A stretch of DNA of 64,000 bases from Polyangium fumosum. GTDB lineage: Bacteria; Myxococcota_A; Polyangia; Polyangiales; Polyangiaceae. Both the position numbers and the translations under genes were made by a program. Positions 53,860 to 62,856 of this stretch are shown here, piece by piece. Below the pieces are notes generated by a model, which worked only from the letters and a program-made list of their open reading frames with translations, was not told where the DNA came from and did not search any database. Each line of letters begins with the position of its first letter. The first letter of the stretch is position 1. The stretch lies in assembly GCF_005144585.1 (NCBI RefSeq), contig NZ_SSMQ01000001.1:1-64000 (forward strand), read 5' to 3'.

Positions 53860-55212
53860 TCAGCGCGTCGGAGCCGGCTTCGGGGCCGCGTCGGTCGTGC
53901 GCAAAGAAGGCACGGGCCCGTCGGGCGCGGCGGCGAGCAAGAGCTGCGGCTCGACGCCGGTATGCGTGGTGATGAGCCGCGCGCCGCGCTTCCACGTGAA
54001 GTATTGCCAGATCCAGTTGAACATGACGAGGAAGCGGTTCTTGAAGCCGATCAGGAAGAAGACGTGGACGGCCATCCACGCGAGCCAGGCGAGGAAGCCC
54101 GCGAGCTCCAGTTTTCCCATCATCGCAATGGCGCGCTTGCGGCCGACGGTGGCCATCGTGCCCTTGTCGAGGTACGCAAAAGGCTCGCGCGGTTTTCCCC
54201 GGATCTCGGCGCGAATGGTGCGCGCGACGTATTGGCCTTGTTGAATGGCCGCAGGGCAGAGGCCGGGGACGTCGACGCCGTTCTTGTCGCGACAAGCGGC
54301 CATGTCGCCGATCGCGAAGACCTCGGGGTGGTCCGGGAGGGAGCAATCGGAGGAGACCTTGACCCGGCCGCCGCGGTCGAGCTCGACGCCGAGCGCACGC
54401 GAGAGCTTGGTGCCGCGGACGCCCGCCGCCCAGACGACGGTGGCGGCGTCGATACGCTCGCCATCCCCGAACGCAATGCCATCGTCGTCGATGCGCGCGA
54501 CGGGCCTTCCTTTTTCGACGGTGACGCCGAGGGAGGCGAGCTGGGCCTCGGCGCGTTTTCCGAGGTCCTCGGGGAACGCCGCGAGGATACGCGGGCCGGC
54601 CTCGACGAGGACGACGCGGGCCTGGGAGGGGTCGATGGCGCGAAAATCCTTGGAGAGGACGTGCGTGGCGAGCTCGGAGAAGGCGCCAGCCATTTCGACG
54701 CCCGTGGGGCCGCCGCCAATGACGACGAAGGTCAAAAGGCGCTTGCGCGCCTCAGGGTCGGTCGTGCGCTCGGCGCCCTCGAACGCGAGGAGCATTCGCT
54801 CGCGAATGCGGAGCGCCTCGTCGAGCGTCTTCAGGCCGAGCGCGTGCGTGCCCCACTCGTCGTGGCCAAAGAAGTTGTGCGTCGCGCCAACGGCGAGGAC
54901 GAGGTAATCGTAGCGGAGCTCGCCCTTGTCGAGCAAAAGGCGCTTGCCCGGGAGGTCGACGCCGTTCGCCTCGGCGAGGAGGACACGGACGTTCCGCTGG
55001 CGCGAGAAGACCGAGCGGATGGGGACCGCGATGTCGGCCGGCGAGAGGCCCGCGGTCGCGACCTGGTAGAGCAAGGGCTGGAAGAGGTGGTGGTTCGTGC
55101 GGTCGACGAGCGTGACGCGGACGGGCGCGCCCGCGAGCGACATGGCGGCGTTGAGCCCGCCGAATCCACCACCGACGATCACCACATGAGGCATGTCCTT
55201 GCGATCGGCCAT
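53860..55212 (-). CDS. Type II NADH dehydrogenase (NDH-2)
   Basis: 450-aa membrane-associated flavoprotein that passes electrons from NADH to quinone without pumping protons. FAD-binding is at VVIVGGGFGGLNAA, NADH-binding at VVIGGGPTGVEMAG, and FAIGDMAAC is the second FAD contact. HHLFQPLLYQVATAGLSP is typical of NDH-2. The C-terminal LAGFLAWLAWMAVHVFFLIG is the membrane anchor. GGGAGG lies seven bases before ATG 55212. An inverted repeat of CCCGGG (55230-55254) sits in its leader. Confidence 0.92.
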   Translation of the reverse strand: MADRKDMPHVVIVGGGFGGLNAAMSLAGAPVRVTLVDRTNHHLFQPLLYQVATAGLSPADIAVPIRSVFSRQRNVRVLLAEANGVDLPGKRLLLDKGELRYDYLVLAVGATHNFFGHDEWGTHALGLKTLDEALRIRERMLLAFEGAERTTDPEARKRLLTFVVIGGGPTGVEMAGAFSELATHVLSKDFRAIDPSQARVVLVEAGPRILAAFPEDLGKRAEAQLASLGVTVEKGRPVARIDDDGIAFGDGERIDAATVVWAAGVRGTKLSRALGVELDRGGRVKVSSDCSLPDHPEVFAIGDMAACRDKNGVDVPGLCPAAIQQGQYVARTIRAEIRGKPREPFAYLDKGTMATVGRKRAIAMMGKLELAGFLAWLAWMAVHVFFLIGFKNRFLVMFNWIWQYFTWKRGARLITTHTGVEPQLLLAAAPDGPVPSLRTTDAAPKPAPTR

Positions 55213-55416
55213 GCGGCACCTCCCAGGCGGCCCGGGTTCGAGTAGAGCCCGGGCGCGTCGCGGAACGGAAGTCTTTTCGACGTCTCCGTAGGGAAGGGGA
55301 CATGCGAAGGCGAGAGGGCACGCGCAGCGCGCGGAGGTGATGGGCGTCGCGCCGATTCATGACTTACCATTCCACGCGCGGGGGGCGCCGCGCCCGATGG
55401 CGAGCGCCGGTCGTGC

Positions 55417-55800
55417 ATGATCAAGAAATCACGAAACGAACGTCGCGTGTCGGGGAGCGCGGCCCGTGCGCCGTCGAGGCGTCGCGTGGCCCCACCCGAA
55501 GAAGCGCCGGGGTGGACATTCCTGACGAACCACGCGCACGTGCTGTTCTGTCTGGCCGAGGATCCGGAGGTGCGGCTGCGCGACGTGGCCGAGCGGGTGG
55601 GGATCACGGAGCGCGCGGTGCAACGGATCGTGACGGACCTGGAAGGGGAGGGGTTCGTGACACGAGAGCGGGTGGGGCGGCGGAACCTGTACGAGGTGCA
55701 TCCGGACAAGCCGCTGCGGCACCCGATCGAGGCGCACCGCGACGTCAAGGCGCTCCTCTCGTTGATCCTCCGCGGCCGGGCGCCGAGGGCCGCGCGCTGA
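55417..55800 (+). CDS. Winged-helix (MarR/ArsR-like) transcriptional regulator
   Basis: 127 aa. The core (about 38-100) is a winged helix: VLFCLAEDPEVRLRDVAERV, GITERAVQRIVTDLEGEGFV, then TRERVGRRNLYEVHP for the wing. The N-terminal 30 residues are basic and probably disordered. No good ribosome site is seen before ATG 55417, so a start further in is possible. It is divergent from NDH-2 and could regulate it, but no operator was recognised. No ligand domain is present, so it may sense by oligomerisation or partner binding. Confidence 0.7.
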   Translation: MIKKSRNERRVSGSAARAPSRRRVAPPEEAPGWTFLTNHAHVLFCLAEDPEVRLRDVAERVGITERAVQRIVTDLEGEGFVTRERVGRRNLYEVHPDKPLRHPIEAHRDVKALLSLILRGRAPRAAR

Positions 55801-55963
55801 CGCGAAGCCCCCGCCGGGACAAAAAGCATCGTGAAACGTGCAGCCCTTCCCGTTTGGGGTTGGCTCGGGAGGAGGAGCCGTGCTACCTCGGTGGCGCTTT
55901 GGGCGTGCGTCCCAGGCCGTCCGACCCAAGGGTCGCGGCCGATGGATGCGTCGTCTGGAGGCT

Positions 55964-56053
55964 GGAGAGATGGCCGAGTGGCTTAAGGCACACGCTTGCT
56001 AAGCGTGCGATCGGGAAACTGATCCGAGGGTTCGAATCCCTCTCTCTCCGCCA
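55964..56053 (+). tRNA. tRNA-Ser (anticodon GCT)
   Basis: 90 nt with an encoded CCA. The acceptor stem GGAGAGA pairs with TCTCTCC, followed by discriminator G and CCA. The anticodon loop is CTTGCTAAG, giving GCT. There is a long variable arm (class II) and GGTTCGAATCC as T arm. Reads AGC/AGU serine codons. It lies 32 bases past the CheA stop on the opposite strand. Confidence 0.93.
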
Positions 56054-56085
56054 GCCACGAACAGGAACCAGGAACGAAGAGCGCG

Positions 56086-58137
56086 TCAGGGCGCGCGCCG
56101 TCCCTGCACCAGGTACACGAGCTCCGCCAGCGCGTGGACGTCGAGGCACAAGCGCACGGCGTCGCCTCGCACGATCGCGCCGTTGTACGGGCCCGCGAGC
56201 GCGACGAGCGGCGGAGCCGCATGGAGCGAGGTCTCCTCGATCTCGCCGACGGACGTGACCGAGACGAAGAAGGAAGGCTCGTCCTCGCGGCCCGGATCAA
56301 GCTCGAGGAGGTACGAAGGTCCATCGTCGGGGCCAAGCGCCTCGCCGGTCTCGAGCGCGCCGAGCCCACGCACGCAAGCCGCGAGCGGGAACGCGAGCGT
56401 GTTCGGGAGGTCGGCGCCAAAGGCGATCCGTCGAACGAGGCGCGCCGGGATCGCATAAACGGCCTCGCCCGCGCGGACCCACAAGACACGCACGAGGCCA
56501 CGCTCGAGCGGGACGTCGAGGGTGGCGGTGAGGCCCTCGGAAGGTCGGCTCGCGAGGCGCACGGTGCCGCCGAGACGGCGCACGGACTCACGCACGAGGC
56601 CAAGGCCGAGGCCACGGCCCGCGAGGAGGTCGACGCTTTCGCGCAAGGTGAAGCCCGGGACGAAGAGGAAGCCGAGGAGCGCTTTGTGATCGGCCGTGAC
56701 AGCACGCGCGGAGGCGATGGCGCCACGTGAGACGGCGCGTGAACGCACGCGCTCGATGTCGACACCTGCGCCGTCGTCCCGCACGACGATGCGGAGCGAG
56801 GCGCCGCGCTGCTCGGCGAGGATCTCGACGCGGCCGGCGGGAGGTTTGCCGTGATGCGCGCGCGTGGTCTCGGGCTCGATGCCGTGGACGATGGCGTTCT
56901 GGACGAGCTGGAGGAGCGGGTCGAAGAGGCCCTCGGCGACGCGGCGATCGATGAGGGTCTCGCCGCCACGCGCGAGGACACGGACGTCCCGGCCGAGCCT
57001 GCGGGCCTGCGCGATCGCCGCGGAGACGACACGGTCGAAGAGGGTCGCGACGGTGGTGGTGCGCATGAGCGCGATGTCGGCATGCGCAGAGGCCGCCTCG
57101 AAGCGCGAGCGCTCGGCGATGCCGAGGAGCGTGGACGCCTCGGCGTCGAGGGCGTCGGAGAGGGCCGCGACGGCAGCGGTGGCCTTGCGGAGGCGTTTCG
57201 TGCGGCGAGGGAGGGCGTCGTGGGGGCCGCGGGTTTCGGCGAGGGAGCTGCGGACACGACGCGCGCGGGTGGCGAGGACGCCGAGCTCACGGCCGGCCGC
57301 GGCGATGGCGGATTCGGCGCGTTCGAGGGAGCGGACACGATCGAGGAGGCGATCGAGAGCGGCGGTGGAGACGCGGAGGGTGTCGCCGGAGAGGCGCGCG
57401 GCGCGAGGATCGAGCGAGGGCTCGGGGGTGCTGTGCGGAGGCGGCTCGGGCGTGCTGTAGGAGGGCGGGGGCTGCGAGCTCGAACGAGCGCCGTACGCGA
57501 GGCGGCGGAGGACTTCGACCGCACGATCGGGCGCGGCGACGAGCTCGCCGAGCAGGCCCCGCCAGCGCGCGATCTCGCCGATGGCCCGGCGCGCCTCGAC
57601 GTCGCTGCGGCTCGCGTCGCGCGCGCGATCTTCGAGGCCATGGCAGAACCACGCGGTGGCGTCGTCGCCGGCCGCGAGCGCGGCGGCCTTCATGGCGTGC
57701 ACCTCGCGGAAGATGCCGGCGATGGCGTGCGGCTCGGGGAGCTCGCCCGCGAGGAGCTCGTCGACCCGCGCGAGGCGATCGCTCATTTCCGCCGCATAAC
57801 GCGCGCGTTTTTCAGGCGGCGCCGGGCGTCCGCGGAGATCCCACGGAGGCTCGGGCCAGGCAGGCGCCGGGATGGGGCGGCCCGCGGCGAGGGCGTCGCC
57901 CGCGATGGAGAGGACCGCGCGCGCGTCGCCGAGGGCCGTGGCGTCGCCGTCGACGAGGCGTCGTTCGAGCCGCGCGAGCGCGTCGAAGAGCGCGCGCTCG
58001 CCCGCGACGCCGGCCGATCCTTTCAGCGCGTGGATCGCGCGTCGCGGGGCGTCGTCGAGCGCGTCGCCGTCGAGCGCAGGGGCATGGCGCAGGATCTCTT
58101 CGAGGAGGAGGCGGGTGATCTCTCGATCCGCCGTCAC
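56086..58137 (-). CDS. CheA-type histidine kinase with two HPt-like regions
   Basis: 683 aa from GTG 58137, overlapping the MCP-like gene by GTGA. The first HPt domain has the phospho-acceptor His in RAIHALKGSAGVAG (about residue 33). A second HPt-like segment follows (IFREVHAMKAAALAAG, about 150). After a Ser/Pro linker come the dimerisation region, the ATPase (N box LVQNAIVHGIEP, G1 DDGAGVD, G2 GRGLGLGLVRES) and a C-terminal CheW-like domain. Canonical CheA G2 is GRGVGMDVV, so this one is divergent. The stop is just before tRNA-Ser. Fourth of four coupled genes; it should phosphorylate the PATAN response regulator encoded at the head of the operon. Confidence 0.85.
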   Translation of the reverse strand: MTADREITRLLLEEILRHAPALDGDALDDAPRRAIHALKGSAGVAGERALFDALARLERRLVDGDATALGDARAVLSIAGDALAAGRPIPAPAWPEPPWDLRGRPAPPEKRARYAAEMSDRLARVDELLAGELPEPHAIAGIFREVHAMKAAALAAGDDATAWFCHGLEDRARDASRSDVEARRAIGEIARWRGLLGELVAAPDRAVEVLRRLAYGARSSSQPPPSYSTPEPPPHSTPEPSLDPRAARLSGDTLRVSTAALDRLLDRVRSLERAESAIAAAGRELGVLATRARRVRSSLAETRGPHDALPRRTKRLRKATAAVAALSDALDAEASTLLGIAERSRFEAASAHADIALMRTTTVATLFDRVVSAAIAQARRLGRDVRVLARGGETLIDRRVAEGLFDPLLQLVQNAIVHGIEPETTRAHHGKPPAGRVEILAEQRGASLRIVVRDDGAGVDIERVRSRAVSRGAIASARAVTADHKALLGFLFVPGFTLRESVDLLAGRGLGLGLVRESVRRLGGTVRLASRPSEGLTATLDVPLERGLVRVLWVRAGEAVYAIPARLVRRIAFGADLPNTLAFPLAACVRGLGALETGEALGPDDGPSYLLELDPGREDEPSFFVSVTSVGEIEETSLHAAPPLVALAGPYNGAIVRGDAVRLCLDVHALAELVYLVQGRRAP

Positions 58138-58958
58138 GACGAGGCCCCACCGTCGTCGCCCTGCGGCGATCCGGGCGAGGCTTCTCCTGCACGACCTTCG
58201 TCCCCGAGCTCGCCGAGCAAACGCGAGAGAGGCGCGAGCACGGGGCGGAGCGCGCCGAGCAGGAGCGGGCGCGCAGGGGTGGTGGCGCGGAGCGTGGAGA
58301 GCGCCGAGAGGAGGCCGCGCGCATGCTCGGCCGCGAGCGCGACGGCCCGCGCGACCTCGGGATCGATGCCCGTGGCGCGGCGCAGGTGCTTCTCGACGTC
58401 GACGAGCGCGACGCCCGCGCGGACAGCGGCTTCGCCGAGCGTGCGCGCGGAGCCGCCCGTCTCGTCGGCGGCCATGAGGACGCTCGTGAGTTCGCCGCGG
58501 AGCAGGCTCGTCTCGGCGGCCATCTCCTCGACGACCGCGACGAGGTCGCGCGTGGCATCGGCCCCGCGCGCGGCGTGCGTGCGGATCTCCTCGGAGACGA
58601 GGAGCAGCGCCTTGCCTTGGGGCTCCGGCGTGCGCGCGCCTTCGAGGCCCGCGTTCAGCGCGATCACGCTGAGGCGCTCGAACAGATCGGCGACGCGTGT
58701 GGCCGCGAGCGTGAGGCCCTCGGCGTGCGCGGCCATCGCGCCAGCGCGCTCGGAGACGCCCTCGACCGAGGCGCGTTGCCGCGTGACAGCGTCCATCAGG
58801 CGCGGCGCGCCCTCGGCCGCCTCGGTCACGGCGCGTTGCGCTTCGCCGTGCGCCGACCAGAGCGCCGTGTCGATGTCCGCGGGCGTTTCGGTCGCGCTCG
58901 CGGGCTCGGCCGCGCGCCGGAGCACGTCGATCCACCTCCGCCTGCGCGGCGCGCTCAC
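58134..58958 (-). CDS. Soluble MCP-like signalling protein
   Basis: 274 aa from GTG 58958, overlapping the CheW-like gene by GTGA. It is a long coiled-coil with a degenerate receptor hairpin tip (FERLSVIALNAGLEGARTPE where chemoreceptors have E-x-ALNAAIEAARAGE) flanked by RTHAARGADATRDLV. It lacks a signal peptide, membrane segments and a sensor domain, so it is cytoplasmic or a partner for another sensor. The C-terminal tail is acidic and Gly/Ser-rich (EGRAGEASPGSPQGDDGGAS). It presumably organises the CheW-like and CheA proteins encoded beside it. Confidence 0.8.
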   Translation of the reverse strand: MSAPRRRRWIDVLRRAAEPASATETPADIDTALWSAHGEAQRAVTEAAEGAPRLMDAVTRQRASVEGVSERAGAMAAHAEGLTLAATRVADLFERLSVIALNAGLEGARTPEPQGKALLLVSEEIRTHAARGADATRDLVAVVEEMAAETSLLRGELTSVLMAADETGGSARTLGEAAVRAGVALVDVEKHLRRATGIDPEVARAVALAAEHARGLLSALSTLRATTPARPLLLGALRPVLAPLSRLLGELGDEGRAGEASPGSPQGDDGGASS

Positions 58959-59395
58959 GACGCGACCTCCGGCGAACGAAGCACCGCCGTGCGCGCCGTC
59001 CAGATCGCCTCCTCGGCCTCGCGACGGAGGGCCGAGACGTCGAGGATCGCGGCGTCCGTCTCGCCCGCGCGCACGAACCCGTCTCGCGCCACCTCGAAGA
59101 GCCCCGACGACTCGATCGCGCGGCCCACGATGGCGACGGGCTCGCCGCCGAGGTCACAGAGGACGGCCGTCGTGCGCTCGTTTTGCGACGACGGCGAGAG
59201 CCCCTCCTCGTCGATGCAGAGGACCGTGACGACCTCGCCGTTCGCGAGCGCGACGCCCGCGGCAGGCTTGCGCAGGCCCTCGACGGGCGTGATCGAGGGG
59301 AGCACGAAGACGCCGCGCACGACCTCTGCCGGCACGAGCACGAAGCGTCCGTCCTTCGCGACCGAGACCCTCACGAGCACGCCCCCGCGTCGCAC
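58955..59395 (-). CDS. CheW-like coupling protein
   Basis: 146 aa from GTG 59395, which has GAGG about seven bases upstream and follows the response-regulator stop by 4 bases. A CheW-type beta fold is suggested by RFVLVPAEVVRGVFVLPSIT, VEGLRKPAAGVALANGEVVT and LCDLGGEPVAIVGRAIES. Sequence identity to classical CheW is low. It overlaps the MCP-like gene by GTGA. The role is to couple CheA to the MCP-like protein. Confidence 0.7.
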   Translation of the reverse strand: MRRGGVLVRVSVAKDGRFVLVPAEVVRGVFVLPSITPVEGLRKPAAGVALANGEVVTVLCIDEEGLSPSSQNERTTAVLCDLGGEPVAIVGRAIESSGLFEVARDGFVRAGETDAAILDVSALRREAEEAIWTARTAVLRSPEVAS

Positions 59396-59399
59396 ACGC

Positions 59400-60785
59400 C
59401 TACCTCGTACGAAGGACGCGCGACTGCAAGAACTGGTAGATGATCTTCACCGCGTCGAAGGAGCCGACGGTGCTCTCCTTGACGACCTCGCTCACCGTGC
59501 GCTGCCCGTTCACCGCGTCGAGCACGAGCCGCTCGGGCCGCGCGAGCTGGCCGGGCGAAAGTCCTTCGAGCGCAAACGGATCGATCACGGGCACCTGATC
59601 GAAGTGGATCGTGCCCTCCATGAGCCGCCACTCGTCGACGCGGCGGAAGCCTTCGAGGACGAGCGCGCTCACGCCGAGGGTGAGCTTCGCCATGTCGGCC
59701 TCGGGGCGGAACGGCTCCTTCGTGAAGGAGAAGCGGCCATACGGCCAGCGGAGCATGTCGTAGATGAGCTCGCTCGACTGCTTGGTCAGGATGTCGACGA
59801 GCTCCTCACGCGTGACGATGCCGCGGGCCACGACCTCTTCGCCGAGCAGCTTGTTCGAGCCGCGGAGATCGGCGAGGAGCGTGTCGAGTTGGTCCCGCGA
59901 GAGCGCGCCCTTCTCCAAGAAGTAGCGGCCGAGGCGGTACTCTTCGGTCGCGCCGCGCGACTGCACGAAGTCGATCTGCCCCTGCCGCATGGAGATCGTG
60001 ATCGACGTGCGGTTGTTCGTGACGTGCAGGACGCCCGTCTGGCGCTGCATGCCGAGCACCTGGAGGATCTCGGCGAGCGCGACGACCGAGAGGTCACCGC
60101 TCATCGCCTCGCGCACGCCGTCTCCCGGGTCGAGGTCCTTCACCGTGAGCGAGAGCGAGGCGAGGATGTCGGGCGTCATCGCGCGCGCGACGGCGGCCAT
60201 GACGGCGGCCTCGCTCGCGCGGTCCTCGGGCGAGATGGCGAGGATCGCGGGGACGACGGCGTTCGCGACCTGCTGCGCGAACTCCACGCTGGCGCGCTGC
60301 CGTGCGTGGCGGATGTGCATGCTCGGGCGCATGCTCTCGACCGGCAGCACCTCCTCCTCGGGCATCTTCTGGCCCTCGGGGACGGGGCGTGGCGAGCGGC
60401 CCTCGGCGGTCTTGGCGAGCGCGCCCTCGACCACGGTGACGAGCGCGCGCGCGTCGAAAGGTTTCGTGATCGCGTCGACGGCGCCCGTTTGCTGGACGAA
60501 CGTGCCGCGGATCTTGTCGCCCTTGGCGCTCATCAGCACGACGGGCAAGGTGCGGTGCGTCGCGTCCGATCGGAGCTCGCGGCAGAACTGGTAGCCGTTC
60601 ATCCGCGGCATCACGAAGTCGAGCAGGACGAGGTCGAACTTCGGGCCTTTTCGGATGAGCTCGAGCCCCGCCACGCCGTCGCGGGCGGTGGTAGGCTCGT
60701 AGCCGTTGCGGGCCAGGATGGCGCTGACGACCTTCAGAATGGTCGGGCTGTCGTCGATGACCAGGACACGCGCCGCGCTTGCCAT
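59400..60785 (-). CDS. Response regulator with PATAN (DUF4388) domain
   Basis: 461 aa. The receiver (1-125) has the acidic pair Asp11-Asp12 in VIDDSPT, the phospho-acceptor Asp56 in LLDFVMP, and Lys in ITKPFD. After a 100-residue helical linker comes a PATAN/DUF4388 domain (about 228-330: GDLSVVALAEILQVLGMQRQ, TGVLHVTN), a protein-protein module typical of myxobacterial and cyanobacterial response regulators, then a C-terminal helical part. The start at 60785 (MASAARVLVID) fits the receiver; no strong ribosome site. First gene of the chemosensory operon and the likely output protein. It has no DNA-binding domain. Confidence 0.88.
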   Translation of the reverse strand: MASAARVLVIDDSPTILKVVSAILARNGYEPTTARDGVAGLELIRKGPKFDLVLLDFVMPRMNGYQFCRELRSDATHRTLPVVLMSAKGDKIRGTFVQQTGAVDAITKPFDARALVTVVEGALAKTAEGRSPRPVPEGQKMPEEEVLPVESMRPSMHIRHARQRASVEFAQQVANAVVPAILAISPEDRASEAAVMAAVARAMTPDILASLSLTVKDLDPGDGVREAMSGDLSVVALAEILQVLGMQRQTGVLHVTNNRTSITISMRQGQIDFVQSRGATEEYRLGRYFLEKGALSRDQLDTLLADLRGSNKLLGEEVVARGIVTREELVDILTKQSSELIYDMLRWPYGRFSFTKEPFRPEADMAKLTLGVSALVLEGFRRVDEWRLMEGTIHFDQVPVIDPFALEGLSPGQLARPERLVLDAVNGQRTVSEVVKESTVGSFDAVKIIYQFLQSRVLRTR

Positions 60786-60932
60786 GTTGGGCGGCGCCAG
60801 CCTAACTCGGGCCGACGGAGATTCGCGCAGCGAAAAACCGTAAATCGTACGGCTCCGCCGAACGGACGGCCGAAGCGGGGCGCGGCGGCCCGAAACTTGG
60901 CCGTCTCCGGTGGTCCCTGGCACGAGAGACCC

Positions 60933-62843
60933 GTGCCGAAGCCTCGTTCGTCCCCCGCGCCCGTCGAGACCCGCCTCGCATGGCACGAGCGCGCCCTGCG
61001 CTTCGTGGCCGTGGCGTTGCCGTTCGGGCTCGCGCTCACGAGGGCCGCGGGCAGCGGGCAGTGGAGAGATGATTTACCAGCGCTGCGCGATCTCGGGCTG
61101 CTCGCGGTCGGCGTCGGAGGCGGCGCGTCGACGCCGCTGACGCAGGCGCTCGGGCTGCTCCCGCTCGGCCCGCGGACGTTTCGGGCCGCGCTCGGCGGGG
61201 CGATCGCGCTGGGCGTTGCGTCGATCCTGCTCTTTGGCCTCGCGCGGCGTCTCTTGCGGGCACACGGCGCCGGGCCGACGCTCGCCTCGGCGCTCGCGGC
61301 GCTCGGGACGCTGACGGCCGCGCTCTCGCCGGTCTTTCAACGCGAGGCGACGGTCGGTGGCGGCGCGATGATCGCCGTCGCGCTCGCGCTGGGGACGCTG
61401 CTCGCGGGGACCTCGGCGCTGCGCGCGGAAGGCGCGCTCGCGGTGCGCGGCGCCGTGCTCTTTGGCGCGCTGGCGGGTGCGACCCTCGCGGAGAGCCCGC
61501 CCGCCGCGTTCGCTGCGGTTTTTGCCGTGCTCGCGACGCCGATCGCCGAGCGGCTCCCGTTCGGCAACACGGCGGGGATCGAGCCGTCGCCGATCCCATC
61601 GCGCAAGCTCGTCGCCGTCTCGTTCGCGTCGATGGCGGTCGTCGCGCTCCTGTTGCTCGTGCCGCTCGTGGTCCGGCCGCTCGCGCCGCGGGCGTTTGCC
61701 GATGTGGGTCGCGCGCTCTCGGCCGCGGATCTGACGGGCTTCGACGTGGCCGGGCCGCGGCTCTCGAGCCTCGCGGCGTGGGCGCGTGAGGTCGGCGTGG
61801 CGTCGCTCCTGATTGCGCTCGGCGGGGCCATCGTCTCGCTCCTCGCGCCCGGCGCGCGTGGGCTCGTCGCGCCGCTCGTCGCGTTCGTTGCGTTTGACAC
61901 GCTGATCCCAGCGCGTGCCTTCGCCGCGTTGTACGCCGATCCGATGACGCCGGTCCGCGCGCTCGCCGTGGCCGCGCTCGCCGTGTGCTCGGCGCTCGGC
62001 GTCTGCGCGGTGACGCACAAGCTGCTCGAGCTGCGCTTGCCGATGGCGAAGAGCGGCGCGGTGCTCGTCGTGGTCTTTCACGTGACGCTCGTCGCGCTCT
62101 CCTCGGAGGAAGCCGGCTACGTCGCGGATCGTGGCAAGCAGCTCGCGGCCGAGGAGTGGACGGACGGCGCGCTCGGCCGGCTGGAGCCGAGCTCGGCGAT
62201 CCTCGTGCGCTCGCCGGCGCTCGCGTTCCGGCTCTGGGCGGCGCGGCTCTTGCGCGGCGAGCGGCCCGACGTGTTGATTGTCCCGGAGCGGCTCCTGCAC
62301 CGCGGGCGCGTGGCGCTCAGCCTGCTCGCGGTGGATCCGGAGATCGAGCCGCTCCTGCGGGATTATGCGCTTGCCGGGCAGCCGAGCGAGTACGCGCTCT
62401 CGAAGCTCGCCGACGTGCGGCCGCTGCACGCGGAGATCGAGCGGAGCTGGCCGCGTCGGCTCGTCTCGCACCTCACGGTGGATGGATGCTGGCTGGAGTA
62501 TGCGCCGCAACCGCTCGGGCCTTCGGACCGCAAGCTCTCGACGACCGCCTCGCTCCAGCCGATCCGGCGTGTGATGGCCGCGATCGCCGCGCCGATCGTG
62601 CCGGACACGGCGACGTCGACGGTGGTGGCGGGGACCCTGCGGGACCAGAGCGCGGTGCTCTCGATGCTCGGCGAGCACGACGCGGCGCAAGCGTTCCTCG
62701 ACGAGGTCGGTCGCCTCGCGCCGGGCGAGGTGGGCCTGACGGGCGCCTCGATCAAGCACGTGATCCTGGCGAAGGCGATGATGGTCGCCGCCAACGCGCG
62801 CGCGCCGCGCCGGCCGGGGATCTCGGCGTCCCGCGCGCCCTGA
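60933..62843 (+). CDS. Polytopic membrane protein, DUF2723/TMEM260-like
   Basis: 636 aa from GTG 60933. There are about ten hydrophobic segments in the first 400 residues (for example LGVASILLFGLARRLL, VVALLLLVPLVVRPLA, ASLLIALGGAIVSLLA) and a large soluble C-terminal half (WTDGALGRLEPSSAILVRSP, PDVLIVPERLL) as in DUF2723/TMEM260-type glycosyltransferase-like proteins. The family is linked to O-mannosylation in eukaryotes; the bacterial role is not established. The frame is open far upstream, antisense to the chemosensory operon, but that portion reads as a shadow. Divergent from the response-regulator gene by 147 bases. Confidence 0.7.
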   Translation: MPKPRSSPAPVETRLAWHERALRFVAVALPFGLALTRAAGSGQWRDDLPALRDLGLLAVGVGGGASTPLTQALGLLPLGPRTFRAALGGAIALGVASILLFGLARRLLRAHGAGPTLASALAALGTLTAALSPVFQREATVGGGAMIAVALALGTLLAGTSALRAEGALAVRGAVLFGALAGATLAESPPAAFAAVFAVLATPIAERLPFGNTAGIEPSPIPSRKLVAVSFASMAVVALLLLVPLVVRPLAPRAFADVGRALSAADLTGFDVAGPRLSSLAAWAREVGVASLLIALGGAIVSLLAPGARGLVAPLVAFVAFDTLIPARAFAALYADPMTPVRALAVAALAVCSALGVCAVTHKLLELRLPMAKSGAVLVVVFHVTLVALSSEEAGYVADRGKQLAAEEWTDGALGRLEPSSAILVRSPALAFRLWAARLLRGERPDVLIVPERLLHRGRVALSLLAVDPEIEPLLRDYALAGQPSEYALSKLADVRPLHAEIERSWPRRLVSHLTVDGCWLEYAPQPLGPSDRKLSTTASLQPIRRVMAAIAAPIVPDTATSTVVAGTLRDQSAVLSMLGEHDAAQAFLDEVGRLAPGEVGLTGASIKHVILAKAMMVAANARAPRRPGISASRAP

Positions 62844-62856
62844 CGCGACGATCCTC

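Noticed and set aside
55230..55254. GCCCGGG/CCCGGGC inverted repeat in the NDH-2 leader
   Set aside because: CCCGGG is self-complementary and frequent here; no factor or riboswitch class fits.
55964..56053. tRNA-Ser as a possible integration site
   Set aside because: No integrase gene and no repeat of the tRNA 3' end was seen nearby.
58323..60932. Very long open frame on the plus strand running through the chemosensory operon into the membrane-protein gene
   Set aside because: The part before GTG 60933 reads as Arg/Asp/His-rich antisense shadow of genes with clear motifs on the minus strand; high GC leaves such frames open.
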